A stretch of 64,000 nucleotides of DNA from Janthinobacterium sp051380735 (GTDB taxonomy: Bacteria; Pseudomonadota; Gammaproteobacteria; Burkholderiales; Burkholderiaceae_D). Within the stretch, counting starts at the first letter, position 1. The number at the start of each line of letters is the position of its first letter. The DNA lies in contig NZ_JBNYXQ010000001.1 of the NCBI RefSeq assembly GCF_051380735.1, positions 496,001-560,000 of the forward strand. The letters run 5' to 3'. The translations under genes and the position numbers were made by a program. The notes beneath the pieces were generated by a model. That model was not told the origin of the DNA. It made no database searches and saw only the letters and a program-made list of their open reading frames with translations. Shown piece by piece: positions 25,450-33,069 of this stretch.

Positions 25450-26508
25450 ATGTCCAGACAAAATGCCGCCTTGCCGTTCGCTGCATCGCCCCTTGCTGCG
25501 CGTACGCGCCGCTGGTTCCTGGCCAGTGCCATGGCCGTCAGCGCGATGGGCATGGGCTTGCCGATGGCGGCCAGCGCCGCCGAACCGGTGGTATTGCTGA
25601 ACGTGTCGTACGACGTGATGCGCGAACTGTTCAAGGACGTCAACCCGGCCTTTATCGCCGAATGGCAAAAAAAGACCGGTGAAACCATCACCATCAAGCA
25701 ATCGCACGGTGGTTCGAGCAAGCAGGCACGCTCGGTCGCCGATGGCCTGGAAGCGTCGGTCGTCACCATGAACCAGGCCAATGACATCGACCTGCTGGCC
25801 GACCGTGGCCTGGTGGTGACCGACTGGGCCAAGAAATTCCCGAACAATGCCGCGCCCTTCTATTCGACCATGGTGTACCTGGTGCGCAAGGGCAATCCGA
25901 AACAGATCAAGGACTGGGACGACCTGGCCAAGCCCGGCATCAAGGTGATCGTGCCGAATCCCAAGACCTCGGGCAACGGCCGCTACACCTACCTGGCGGC
26001 CTGGGGCTATGCCGTGAAAAAAGGCGGCACCGAAGCGCAGGCGCGCGACCTGGTGACGCGCCTGTTCAAGAACGTGCCGGTGCTGGACGGCGGCGGCCGT
26101 GGCGCCACCACCACCTTCACCCAGCGTGAAATCGGCGACGTGCTGGTGACGTTTGAAAACGAAGTGCAACTGGTACGCAAGGAATTCGGCGACAACTTCG
26201 AAGTGGTCTACCCGAGCGTGTCTATCCTGGCCGAGTCGCCCGTGGCCGTGGTCGATAAAGTCGTCGACCGCCGCGGCATCCGCAAGGAAGCTACCGCCTA
26301 CCTGCAATACCTGTATTCGGAACCAGGCCAGGAACTGGCAGCCAAACACTTCCTGCGCCCACGCTCGGCCACCGTTGCCAAGAAATACGCGGCCAGCTTC
26401 AAGCCGATCAGCCTGTTCACGGTCGACGAGGTGTTCGGCGGCTGGAAACAAGCACAAAAGAAACACTTTGATGACGGCGGTGAGTTCGACAAGATCTACC
26501 AGAAATAA
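25450..26508 (+). CDS. sbp: Periplasmic sulfate-binding protein
   Basis: 352 residues. Sbp/CysP captures sulfate or thiosulfate for the CysTWA ABC importer. The signal peptide covers about residues 1-43 (RRWFLASAMAVSAMGMGLPM then AASAAE). The mature part has LLNVSYDVMRELFKDVNPAF, QSHGGSSKQARSVADGLEAS and VVTMNQANDIDLL, PNPKTSGNGRYTYLAAWGY and SPVAVVDKVVDRRGI, which are family signatures. No cysTWA genes are nearby, so it must work with a transporter encoded elsewhere. A hairpin terminator follows immediately. Confidence 0.93.
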   Translation: MSRQNAALPFAASPLAARTRRWFLASAMAVSAMGMGLPMAASAAEPVVLLNVSYDVMRELFKDVNPAFIAEWQKKTGETITIKQSHGGSSKQARSVADGLEASVVTMNQANDIDLLADRGLVVTDWAKKFPNNAAPFYSTMVYLVRKGNPKQIKDWDDLAKPGIKVIVPNPKTSGNGRYTYLAAWGYAVKKGGTEAQARDLVTRLFKNVPVLDGGGRGATTTFTQREIGDVLVTFENEVQLVRKEFGDNFEVVYPSVSILAESPVAVVDKVVDRRGIRKEATAYLQYLYSEPGQELAAKHFLRPRSATVAKKYAASFKPISLFTVDEVFGGWKQAQKKHFDDGGEFDKIYQK

Positions 26509-26540
26509 TCAGCCCAGGCCCGCCCTGCCAAATATAGAAA

Positions 26541-26573
26541 AATCGCCTGACAACAATGCCCAGGCGATTTTTC
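26541..26573 (+). terminator. Rho-independent terminator after sbp
   Basis: A perfect 9-bp stem (AATCGCCTG / CAGGCGATT) with an 11-base loop is followed by a T run. It lies 32 bases after the sbp stop. Confidence 0.85.
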
Positions 26574-26588
26574 GCATATGGGTATGCG
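26573..26588. promoter_or_regulatory. Inverted repeat upstream of the Mop gene
   Basis: CGCATA-TGGG-TATGCG is a perfect 6-bp inverted repeat directly after the sbp terminator and about 90 bases before the Mop start. It could be an operator, for example for a ModE-type regulator, but it matches no consensus that I can confirm. Confidence 0.35.
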
Positions 26589-26673
26589 GATCGATTCGTT
26601 TGCAAGCCGCCCGCCTAGCCTTACTCTGTCCCTGTCGCGCCAACCGGCGTCTCCACCAGCAAAAGGACAGATC

Positions 26674-26892
26674 ATGGCTATCTCGGAAATCAACGTACGT
26701 AACCAGTTTCGCGGCAAGATCAAGGAAATCATCGAAGGCTCGGTCGTCTCCGAAGTCGACGTGGAAACCCCGCACGGCATCGTCACCTCGGTCATCACCA
26801 CGCGCTCCATCAAGGACCTGGACCTGAAGGTGGGCAGCGAAGTGATCGCGCTGGTCAAGTCGACCGAAGTGTCGATTGCGAAGATTCAGTAG
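26674..26892 (+). CDS. mop: Small molybdate-binding protein (single TOBE/Mop domain)
   Basis: 72 residues, a single Mop (TOBE) domain: INVRNQFRGKIKEIIEGSVV, SEVDVETPHGIVTSVITT and EVIALVKSTEVSIAKIQ. Such 'molbindins' assemble as hexamers that store molybdate or tungstate in the cytoplasm. The start is set by AAGGA upstream of ATG 26674. The gene is isolated between two hairpin terminators, so it is transcribed alone. The nearby sulfate-binding protein gene is a separate unit. Confidence 0.9.
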   Translation: MAISEINVRNQFRGKIKEIIEGSVVSEVDVETPHGIVTSVITTRSIKDLDLKVGSEVIALVKSTEVSIAKIQ

Positions 26893-26910
26893 TTGCACGC
26901 CAATCCATTG

Positions 26911-26943
26911 CAACGCCCCGCCAAGTGCGGGGCGTTGGCGTTT
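26911..26943. terminator. Strong hairpin terminator between mop and the lytR-like gene
   Basis: A perfect 11-bp stem (CAACGCCCCGC / GCGGGGCGTTG) with a 5-base loop lies between two convergent genes. Outer bases (ACGCCAA / TTGGCGT) could extend it. It probably serves both directions. Confidence 0.8.
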
Positions 26944-26951
26944 CAAGGCGC

Positions 26952-27701
26952 CTATTCCCGGAACAGATAAGTAAAAGTCCTGCTCACCGGCAGCTTTTCC
27001 GTGCTGCCCTTGACCAGCACCTGCATCCGTTCGGCGTCGATGCGTTCGGCCGCTTCGATGGCTTTGACGTTGACCATGGTGCCACGGTGGATTTGCCAGA
27101 ATTGGTCGGGGTCCAGGCCGCCGAGCAGGTCTTTCAAGGGTGTGCGCACCAGAGCTTCCGAGCCGGCCAGCACCACGCGCGTGTATTTCGTGTCGGCCTG
27201 GAAGAACAGCACCTCGTCGATGTCGATCAGGCGGATCTGCTTGCCCACGCTGGCCCTGATCCATTTCATTTTTTCACGTGGTGGCGCCGGCAGCGCGGCG
27301 CGCAGCGATTGCAGCAGGTCGGCCATGTCAGCCGGCTGGGCACCGAGTTTTTCGCGCAAGCGCGACAGCGCCCGTTGCAGGCGCTCGGCCTGTACCGGCT
27401 TCAACAGGTAGTCGACGGCGCCGGCGTCAAATGCGTCGACCGCATACTGGTCGTAGGCGGTGACGAACACCACGTGGGCCCGCTTGCCGATGCGCTGCGC
27501 CACTTCGAGACCGGACAGGCCTGGCATGCGGATATCGAGAAACACCACGTCTGGCTCGTGTTCCAGGAAACCATCCCAGGCGTCGTTGCCATTTTCGGCC
27601 ACCAGCACAATGCGCGCTTCAGGCCAGGCTTGGGCCAGCATGGTTTGCAGGCGTTCGCGCATCAGCGGCTCGTCTTCGGCAATCAGGATGGTGGTGTTCA
27701 T
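26952..27701 (-). CDS. LytTR-family response regulator
   Basis: 249 residues. A receiver domain at the N-terminus (TTILIAEDEPLMRERLQTML; phospho-acceptor Asp in VVFLDIRMPGLSGLE; Lys in YLLKPVQAERL) is followed by a LytTR DNA-binding domain (about 145-249: KWIRASVGKQIRLIDIDEVL, then HRGTMVNVKAIEAAERID). It overlaps the sensor kinase gene by 4 bases (ATGA), so the two form one operon and one system. LytR/AlgR-type pairs control envelope, autolysis or metabolite uptake genes; the target here is unknown. Confidence 0.9.
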   Translation of the reverse strand: MNTTILIAEDEPLMRERLQTMLAQAWPEARIVLVAENGNDAWDGFLEHEPDVVFLDIRMPGLSGLEVAQRIGKRAHVVFVTAYDQYAVDAFDAGAVDYLLKPVQAERLQRALSRLREKLGAQPADMADLLQSLRAALPAPPREKMKWIRASVGKQIRLIDIDEVLFFQADTKYTRVVLAGSEALVRTPLKDLLGGLDPDQFWQIHRGTMVNVKAIEAAERIDAERMQVLVKGSTEKLPVSRTFTYLFRE

Positions 27702-28948
27702 GCGGTGCTTTCTTTCAGGCTGGGTGCAGTTTTGATGGGCAGCAATATGTCGGCGATCACGCCGCCCTCTTCGCCGTCATGCAGGTTCAAGCTGGCGGAC
27801 GGGTCGGACAAGCGCAGCCGGCTGCGCACGTTTTCCAGGCCCAGGCCGCCGTCCGGTACTTGGTTGGTAGTACATTGCGGCAAGCCCATGCCCGTATCGT
27901 GCACACGCAGGCGCAGCATGCTGTCCACTTGCTGCGCCGAGATGGTGATCTCGCCGCCACGCAAGGACGGCTCGATGCCGTGCTTGATGGCGTTCTCGGC
28001 CAGGGTCAGCAAGATCATGCTGGGTATCGTCATTTGTGCAAATTCGGCCGGCAAGTCCAGCGCATAGCGCAGCCGGGTACCCATGCGCGCCTGCATCACG
28101 CGCAAATACGCAGCCACCATGTCGAACTCGCTCTGCAAAGCGACTTGCTCGCTGCGCATCTCGGCCAGGCTGGCACGCAGAAACGCAATCAGGTCGGCCG
28201 TCAGCTCGGCGGCGCGGGGGGCACCCTGCTCGGCAAGTTGCTGCACCGCGCCCAGGGTATTGAACAGGAAATGCGGCTCGATCTGGGCGCGCAGCAGGCG
28301 CAACTGTGATTCGCTCAGTTCGCGCGCCAGGCGGTCGCGCTCGGCATCCTGCTGCAACTGCCGGGTCAGCGCTTCGTACTGGCGGTTGCGCCAGGTGGTG
28401 ACGATGGCCAGCGGCACCATGTAAAACACCACCGCCACCAGCAAGGCGACGCCACCAACGCGCATCAGGCGCTCAAAGGCCATGCCCATGGAACCGGTAT
28501 CGCTGAGGCCAGCGAGCAGCACGCCCGTCACCACACCAGCCATGCACATCGACACCACCAGCAGCAACTTCTTGAACTTGCCCCGCACGGAACTGCGGTA
28601 ATTGAACCACACGCCTACCAGGCCCCATGCCAGCGCAAAGCCCATGCCGTTGCTGAAGAGCACAGCCTTGAGTAATTCAAACCTGGCTGGCAGCAGCAGG
28701 TGCAATACGACGCCGATCGCGCTGAACAACAGCATCAGCTTGAAGGCAGCAATAAAAAAGCCGGCACCACGGTACTTGAGCAGGAAGTCATGCAATTGCT
28801 GGCGTTCGATCGGCGTCAGTGTTGCCAGGTTGCGGGCCACGCAGCGGCGCAGGCGCCCCTGGACCTGCGCCGCCATCTCCGGATGTTTCAGCACCAGCAG
28901 CGATTCGTCATCGATGCTGCGATACCAGTCCCTGTATTTTTTCAACAT
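27698..28948 (-). CDS. LytS/YehU-type sensor histidine kinase
   Basis: 416 residues. About four membrane helices lie between residues 60 and 185 (FFIAAFKLMLLFSAIGVVLH, FALAWGLVGVWFNY, LLLVVSMCMAGVVTGVLLAG, VGGVALLVAVVFYMVPLAI). A His kinase domain of the LytS type follows: the phosphorylated His in RAQIEPHFLFNTLGAVQQL, the N box LAENAIKHGIEP, and DGGLGLENVRSRL as the G box. There is no extracytoplasmic sensor domain, so the signal may be sensed within the membrane. It is the first gene of the pair with the LytTR regulator. Confidence 0.9.
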   Translation of the reverse strand: MLKKYRDWYRSIDDESLLVLKHPEMAAQVQGRLRRCVARNLATLTPIERQQLHDFLLKYRGAGFFIAAFKLMLLFSAIGVVLHLLLPARFELLKAVLFSNGMGFALAWGLVGVWFNYRSSVRGKFKKLLLVVSMCMAGVVTGVLLAGLSDTGSMGMAFERLMRVGGVALLVAVVFYMVPLAIVTTWRNRQYEALTRQLQQDAERDRLARELSESQLRLLRAQIEPHFLFNTLGAVQQLAEQGAPRAAELTADLIAFLRASLAEMRSEQVALQSEFDMVAAYLRVMQARMGTRLRYALDLPAEFAQMTIPSMILLTLAENAIKHGIEPSLRGGEITISAQQVDSMLRLRVHDTGMGLPQCTTNQVPDGGLGLENVRSRLRLSDPSASLNLHDGEEGGVIADILLPIKTAPSLKESTA

Positions 28949-29345
28949 GCTGCTTTCTCCGTGGCCCGTGATTCAAACATGAACGCAGTCTACGGCGGCG
29001 ACCTTTGCAGGCAAAGCGGCGGGCGACGAAGCACGAAGCGGCGGGCATCAACGACGAAAACGCCACAAGAGTCCGCCGGAATTGCTGAAATAGTACGAAG
29101 TTTCCGAAATGAAATCAATACGCCACGAGAATTTTCACTCTGGCAATAGTCCGTCATTTATTTTGCACAATTGGTCCAAAATGGGCTTGACGAAACCGTG
29201 TAGCATAGACATTGCCTGCTTTTTGATGGTATCGTCTATGCTTGGCAAATATTGCCCCAGAGACATTGTTCATTTCACGAACATCAACCTCTGCGCGCAA
29301 CGCCCGCCCGTGGCGCCCCGAAACTGCTGTCCCATACAAAGTCCC
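28949..29345. other. Intergenic region of about 400 bases upstream of lytS-like and pbpG-like genes
   Basis: No gene is supported here. The region must hold the divergent promoters. An 8-bp perfect inverted repeat (GCATAGAC at 29203-29210 and GTCTATGC at 29234-29241) lies about 105-140 bases before the endopeptidase gene and could be an operator. An open frame running into the endopeptidase gene from 29109 has no ribosome site and looks non-coding. Confidence 0.4.
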
Positions 29346-30224
29346 ATGCTGAAAAAAATCTTCGCCGCCGTGCTGATGACGCTATCGACTGCGGCCATCG
29401 CCGTGCCCTTCGGTTCCCAGTCCATTCTGGTCGTCGAAGACGGCACGGGTAAAGTCCTGCTTGAAAAAAACGCCAACGTGGTCGTGCCCATCGCGTCCCT
29501 GACCAAGTTGATGACGGCCATGGTCGTGCTCGACTCCAAGGCCAATATGAAGGAAGAGATCCTGATCGATCAAAACGACGTCGATACGCTGAAACACAGC
29601 ACCTCGCGCGTGCCGGTCGGCGCCACCCTGAGCCGCCACGATGTGCTGCAACTGGCGCTGATGTCGTCCGACAACCGCGCCGCCGCATCGCTGGCGCGCA
29701 CCTATCCAGGTGGCCCGACCGCCTTCGCGGTGGCCGTCAACGCCAAGATCAAGGCCCTGGGCATGCGCCAGACCGTGATCGAAGAGCCGACCGGCCTGTC
29801 GCCGAACAACCAGTCGACCGCTGCCGATCTGGTCAAGATGGCCGTGGCCGCCTCGCGCTACCCGGAAATCAGCCGCATCACCACCGATTCGAAAGACGTC
29901 ATCCAGATCAAGGGGCGCGATGTGGAATACCACAACACGAACCGCCTGGTGGGCGCCAAGGGCTGGGATATCGGCCTGTCGAAAACCGGCTTTACCAATG
30001 AAGCGGGCCGCTGCCTGATCATGCGCATCAAGTCGGCCGGCAAGTTCGCCACCATGATTTTGCTCAACGCACGCGCCAATTCCGTACGTGCCATGGACGC
30101 CGTCAATATCCGCCGCATGCTGGCGGCCGAAAACGGCGTCGCCGAACCGACAGTGATGCGCGCCAAGGCGAGCCGGCATAAAAAAGCGCCGGCCAAGCCA
30201 TCGAAGCGCCGCCACGCTCGTTAA
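29346..30224 (+). CDS. pbpG: D-alanyl-D-alanine endopeptidase / PBP7-type serine hydrolase
   Basis: 292 residues from ATG 29346. It has a signal peptide of about 18 residues (KKIFAAVLMTLSTAAIAV), then the three active-site motifs of low-molecular-weight penicillin-binding proteins: SLTK (Ser51-Lys54), SDN (108-110) and KTG (213-215, in LSKTGFTNEAG). These enzymes cut D-Ala-mDAP cross-links in peptidoglycan. The length and lack of a C-terminal amphipathic anchor fit PbpG rather than DacA/DacC. The basic tail (HKKAPAKPSKRRHAR) may bind the wall or LPS. It is convergent with the aldo/keto reductase, overlapping by 4 bases. Confidence 0.86.
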   Translation: MLKKIFAAVLMTLSTAAIAVPFGSQSILVVEDGTGKVLLEKNANVVVPIASLTKLMTAMVVLDSKANMKEEILIDQNDVDTLKHSTSRVPVGATLSRHDVLQLALMSSDNRAAASLARTYPGGPTAFAVAVNAKIKALGMRQTVIEEPTGLSPNNQSTAADLVKMAVAASRYPEISRITTDSKDVIQIKGRDVEYHNTNRLVGAKGWDIGLSKTGFTNEAGRCLIMRIKSAGKFATMILLNARANSVRAMDAVNIRRMLAAENGVAEPTVMRAKASRHKKAPAKPSKRRHAR

Positions 30225-31333
30225 ACCTGGCGGACGGAACTACCGCCAAATACCGCATGCTGGCGCAGCAAGGGCTTGAACAAGCTGTACAGCATTTTTT
30301 GTTCGGGCATGCTGACAGTGTCGAGCGCCTCACGATGCTGTGGTGACAACACGATATCGACCGCGGCAACATTGTCGGCAAGCTGCCCTGCGCGGCTCAC
30401 ACCCATCAGTGTCGCCGCCACTCCCGGGCGCGCAGTCACCCAGGCCAGTGCGATCTGCGCCTGGCTGTAGCCGCTGTCAATGGACACTTGCCTGAGCGTG
30501 TCCAGGATGGCCCAATTTCGCTCAGTAAATAATGTATCGCCAAATGGATTGGCGCCATCAAGGCGCTTGTCTGCGTCCGGCCGTTCCAGTCCCGCTGGCG
30601 CGGCATCGCGCGGCAAGCCGGCAGGTCGCGGCGAGGCGCTTTCAACAGTGGCGCGATCGTATTTTCCTGTCAGCAGGCCGAACGCCAGCGGACTCCACGG
30701 CACGATGCCCATCCCGAACTCCGCCGCCAAGGGCATGAATTCATCCTCGATATCGCGGTTGGCCAATGAGTAAAAATACTGCAGCGCAATCGGACCCGGC
30801 ATGCCGCGCAGGGCTGCCAGGGTAGCGATCTTGGCAATATACCAGGCTGGCGTGTTCGACATGCCCCAGTAACGAATTTTTCCCGAGCGAACCAAGGCAG
30901 CCATGGTTTCCAGCAACTCCTCAGCCGGCGTGACCGAGTCCCACACATGTATCCAGTAGAGGTCAACATGGCCGGTACGCAGCCGGCGCAATGATGCGTC
31001 GAGCGAAGCAAGGATATGCCTGGCGCCATTGCCGCCGGCATGCGGCCCCTGGCCGTTGGCAAAACCCGATTTGGTGGACAGCACCATGCGCTGGCGCAAA
31101 GCGCTGCCCTCGCCGCCCATGAATTTGCCCAGCATTTCTTCGCTGGCGCCACTGGCATAGACGTCGGCGGTATCGATGAAATTGCCACCCGCATCAAGAA
31201 AGGCGTCGAATACCTCGTGCGACTGCGCTTCGCCGGAACCCCAGCGTGCAGTGCCGAAAGTCATGGTACCGAGGCAAAACGGGCTGACAACCAGGCCCGA
31301 ACGGCCGAGGGTACGATAGTCTGTCATGGGCAT
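30221..31333 (-). CDS. Aldo/keto reductase
   Basis: 370 residues from ATG 31333, with GGAAAG seven bases upstream. It is an NADPH-dependent oxidoreductase with a TIM barrel. Motifs are LGRSGLVVSPFCLGTMTFG, GNFIDTADVYASG (Asp and Tyr of the catalytic tetrad), VLSTKSGF (Lys) and DLYWIHVWD (His); SQAQIALAWVTARPGVAATL lies near the cofactor site. The substrate cannot be read. It is divergent from a TetR gene with a strong inverted repeat between them, so it is probably its target. Confidence 0.9.
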   Translation of the reverse strand: MPMTDYRTLGRSGLVVSPFCLGTMTFGTARWGSGEAQSHEVFDAFLDAGGNFIDTADVYASGASEEMLGKFMGGEGSALRQRMVLSTKSGFANGQGPHAGGNGARHILASLDASLRRLRTGHVDLYWIHVWDSVTPAEELLETMAALVRSGKIRYWGMSNTPAWYIAKIATLAALRGMPGPIALQYFYSLANRDIEDEFMPLAAEFGMGIVPWSPLAFGLLTGKYDRATVESASPRPAGLPRDAAPAGLERPDADKRLDGANPFGDTLFTERNWAILDTLRQVSIDSGYSQAQIALAWVTARPGVAATLMGVSRAGQLADNVAAVDIVLSPQHREALDTVSMPEQKMLYSLFKPLLRQHAVFGGSSVRQV

Positions 31334-31347
31334 GGCTTTACTTTCCG

Positions 31348-31412
31348 AGTGATTGATAGGAAAATAGTACTCGAGTTCTCCAGGCACCACAAGACATTTC
31401 CTATCGATCACT
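31348..31412. promoter_or_regulatory. Paired inverted repeat between aldo/keto reductase and TetR genes
   Basis: Two 16-base arms, AGTGATTGATAGGAAA (31348-31363) and TTTCCTATCGATCACT (31397-31412), are complementary with one mismatch and lie 33 bases apart, filling the 86-base divergent gap. This is the expected placement for a two-site operator of the TetR protein encoded at 31420. Confidence 0.6.
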
Positions 31413-31419
31413 AAACTAT

Positions 31420-32019
31420 ATGCACGAGACCATCAAGAAAAAAGGACGGCCACTGTCGTTCGATCGCCAGGAGGCCTTGCAAAAAGCCATGCTGCTGTTC
31501 TGGCAGCATGGCTACGAGGCCACCTCGCTCAATGACATCACGGCAGCCCTCGGCGTCAAGCCGTCGAGCGTATATTCGGCATTCGGGGACAAGAAAGGGC
31601 TGTTTCTCGATGCCATCGGCCTGTACCTGTCAGGCCCCGTCACGTCGGACAGCATCATCGACGAAGCACCATCGGCACGTGCAGCGGCGTGCGAGCTGCT
31701 GCGCGTTGCGGCCATCGGTTTTACCGGCAAGGACACGCCACCCGGCTGCCTGTTGGCCAGTTCGGCGATCAGTTGCTCGGATTCGGCAAACGACGTCAGG
31801 CTGGAGCTGGCGGCGATAAGACGCGCCATCGAGGCGCGCCTGCGCGCAAAAATCCTCACCTCGATCGAGCAGCAGGCACTGCCGGACGATACCGACGCCG
31901 ACAGCCTGGCGGCCATGATCATGGCCGTGATCCAGGGCATGTCGACCCTGGCCCGCGATGGTGCGACGCAGGACAGGTTGCTGGCAGTTGGCCATGCAGC
32001 CATGCGGGCATGGCCATAG
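31420..32019 (+). CDS. TetR-family transcriptional regulator
   Basis: 199 residues. The helix-turn-helix is at the N-terminus: GRPLSFDRQEALQKAMLLFW, then GYEATSLNDITAALGVKPSS and VYSAFGDKKGLFLDAI. The C-terminal ligand domain has no recognisable substrate motif. It is divergent from the aldo/keto reductase gene, with an inverted repeat between, so it likely represses that gene and itself. The 3' end is convergent with the EamA transporter gene, 17 bases apart. Confidence 0.9.
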   Translation: MHETIKKKGRPLSFDRQEALQKAMLLFWQHGYEATSLNDITAALGVKPSSVYSAFGDKKGLFLDAIGLYLSGPVTSDSIIDEAPSARAAACELLRVAAIGFTGKDTPPGCLLASSAISCSDSANDVRLELAAIRRAIEARLRAKILTSIEQQALPDDTDADSLAAMIMAVIQGMSTLARDGATQDRLLAVGHAAMRAWP

Positions 32020-32036
32020 CTTCGGGGCAGGTCCTT

Positions 32037-32960
32037 TTATTTGCTTTGCCGGTTGGTCATGATAACGCCGGCTATCGTCACCGCCCCGCCCACCAGCATC
32101 GACGCCAGCACCGGCTCGCCCAGCAAACCTGCCGCCAGCACGATGCCGAAAACCGGCACCAGATTGTTGAACACGGCCGTGCGCGATGGGCCGATCGCTT
32201 TCACGCCCTCGTAATACCAGACAAAACCGATCACCGTGCCGAACACGCCCAGGTAGCCGATGGCGGTCCACACCTGCCAGCCCAAGCTGCGCCATGGAAC
32301 GCTGGCAAATTCAAACGCCGCACCGACCAGCAAAAAGGCCAGGCCCCACATGGCGGCATAGGTCGTGGCGGCCACCGGGCTCAGGCCCTTGAGCGCCACG
32401 CGCCCGATCAGGGTGTAGGCGGCCCAGCTGGAAATGCCGCAGAACATGTATATCTCGCCTGCGCCTATGCCGCCGCCATTGCCGTGCAGCAGGCCGACCA
32501 GGTCGCCGCGCGTGATCACGATGGCCGTGCCGCAAAACGCCAGCATGATGCCCAGCCACTTGATGGTCCCCAGGCGCTCGCGAAACAGCAGGGCCGAGGC
32601 CAGCGCCGTGACGATAGGGTTCAGTGCAACAAACAGCGCCGTGCGCCCGGCCGGCATGCGCGACAAGGCGGCTAAAAAGCACAGGTTGTACAGGAAGATG
32701 CCAGTCAGCCCCAGCGCGGCGGTCGTCGCCAGTTGCTTGCGGTCCAGGCGGGGCAGGCCGCCTTCGAATTTCCAGGCCAGCAGCACCAGCAGCAGCACGG
32801 CAACAAAGAAGCGCCCGCTGGCGGCGGTCATCAAAGGCATCTGCTGGGCCAGTACCCGCCCCGCAATAAACGTGCCGCCCCAGAACAGGGCGACGAAAAT
32901 CAGTTTGATATAAACCAGTGGCGACTGGCTGGCAAACGTCGGAATGGCGATGGTGCGCAT
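32037..32960 (-). CDS. EamA/DMT-family transporter
   Basis: 307 residues from ATG 32960, with AGGA seven bases upstream. About ten membrane helices are arranged as two EamA repeats: IKLIFVALFWGGTFIAGRVL and IGAGEIYMFCGISSWAAYTL begin the two halves, and NPIVTALASALLFRERL and NLVPVFGIVLAAGLLGEPV end them. Members export amino acids, nucleotides or other metabolites; the substrate is unknown. It is divergent from a LysR gene with a perfect palindrome between, so regulation by that LysR protein is likely. Confidence 0.9.
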   Translation of the reverse strand: MRTIAIPTFASQSPLVYIKLIFVALFWGGTFIAGRVLAQQMPLMTAASGRFFVAVLLLVLLAWKFEGGLPRLDRKQLATTAALGLTGIFLYNLCFLAALSRMPAGRTALFVALNPIVTALASALLFRERLGTIKWLGIMLAFCGTAIVITRGDLVGLLHGNGGGIGAGEIYMFCGISSWAAYTLIGRVALKGLSPVAATTYAAMWGLAFLLVGAAFEFASVPWRSLGWQVWTAIGYLGVFGTVIGFVWYYEGVKAIGPSRTAVFNNLVPVFGIVLAAGLLGEPVLASMLVGGAVTIAGVIMTNRQSK

Positions 32961-33023
32961 GAATAGTCCTGTAATGCCGCTTGTGCGGCGGATTGTGTGC
33001 CTATATATTAATGTTAATAGCGG

Positions 33024-33050
33024 CTCATGAAATAATGAGTAATTACTCAT
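33024..33050. promoter_or_regulatory. Palindromes between EamA transporter and LysR genes
   Basis: A perfect 16-bp palindrome ATGAGTAATTACTCAT (33035-33050) is joined to a further half-site, since CTCAT (33024-33028) pairs with the ATGAG at 33035-33039. Three overlapping half-sites in a 109-base divergent gap fit a LysR-type operator. Confidence 0.6.
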
Positions 33051-33069
33051 ACCCTGCAGCGGACCTTTG

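Noticed and set aside
26925..28067. Open frame of 380 codons antisense to the LytTR/LytS pair
   Set aside because: The opposite strand holds two coupled genes with all catalytic motifs; this frame has none.
29109..29345. N-terminal extension of the endopeptidase frame
   Set aside because: The extension lacks a ribosome site and would bury the signal peptide that starts at 29346.
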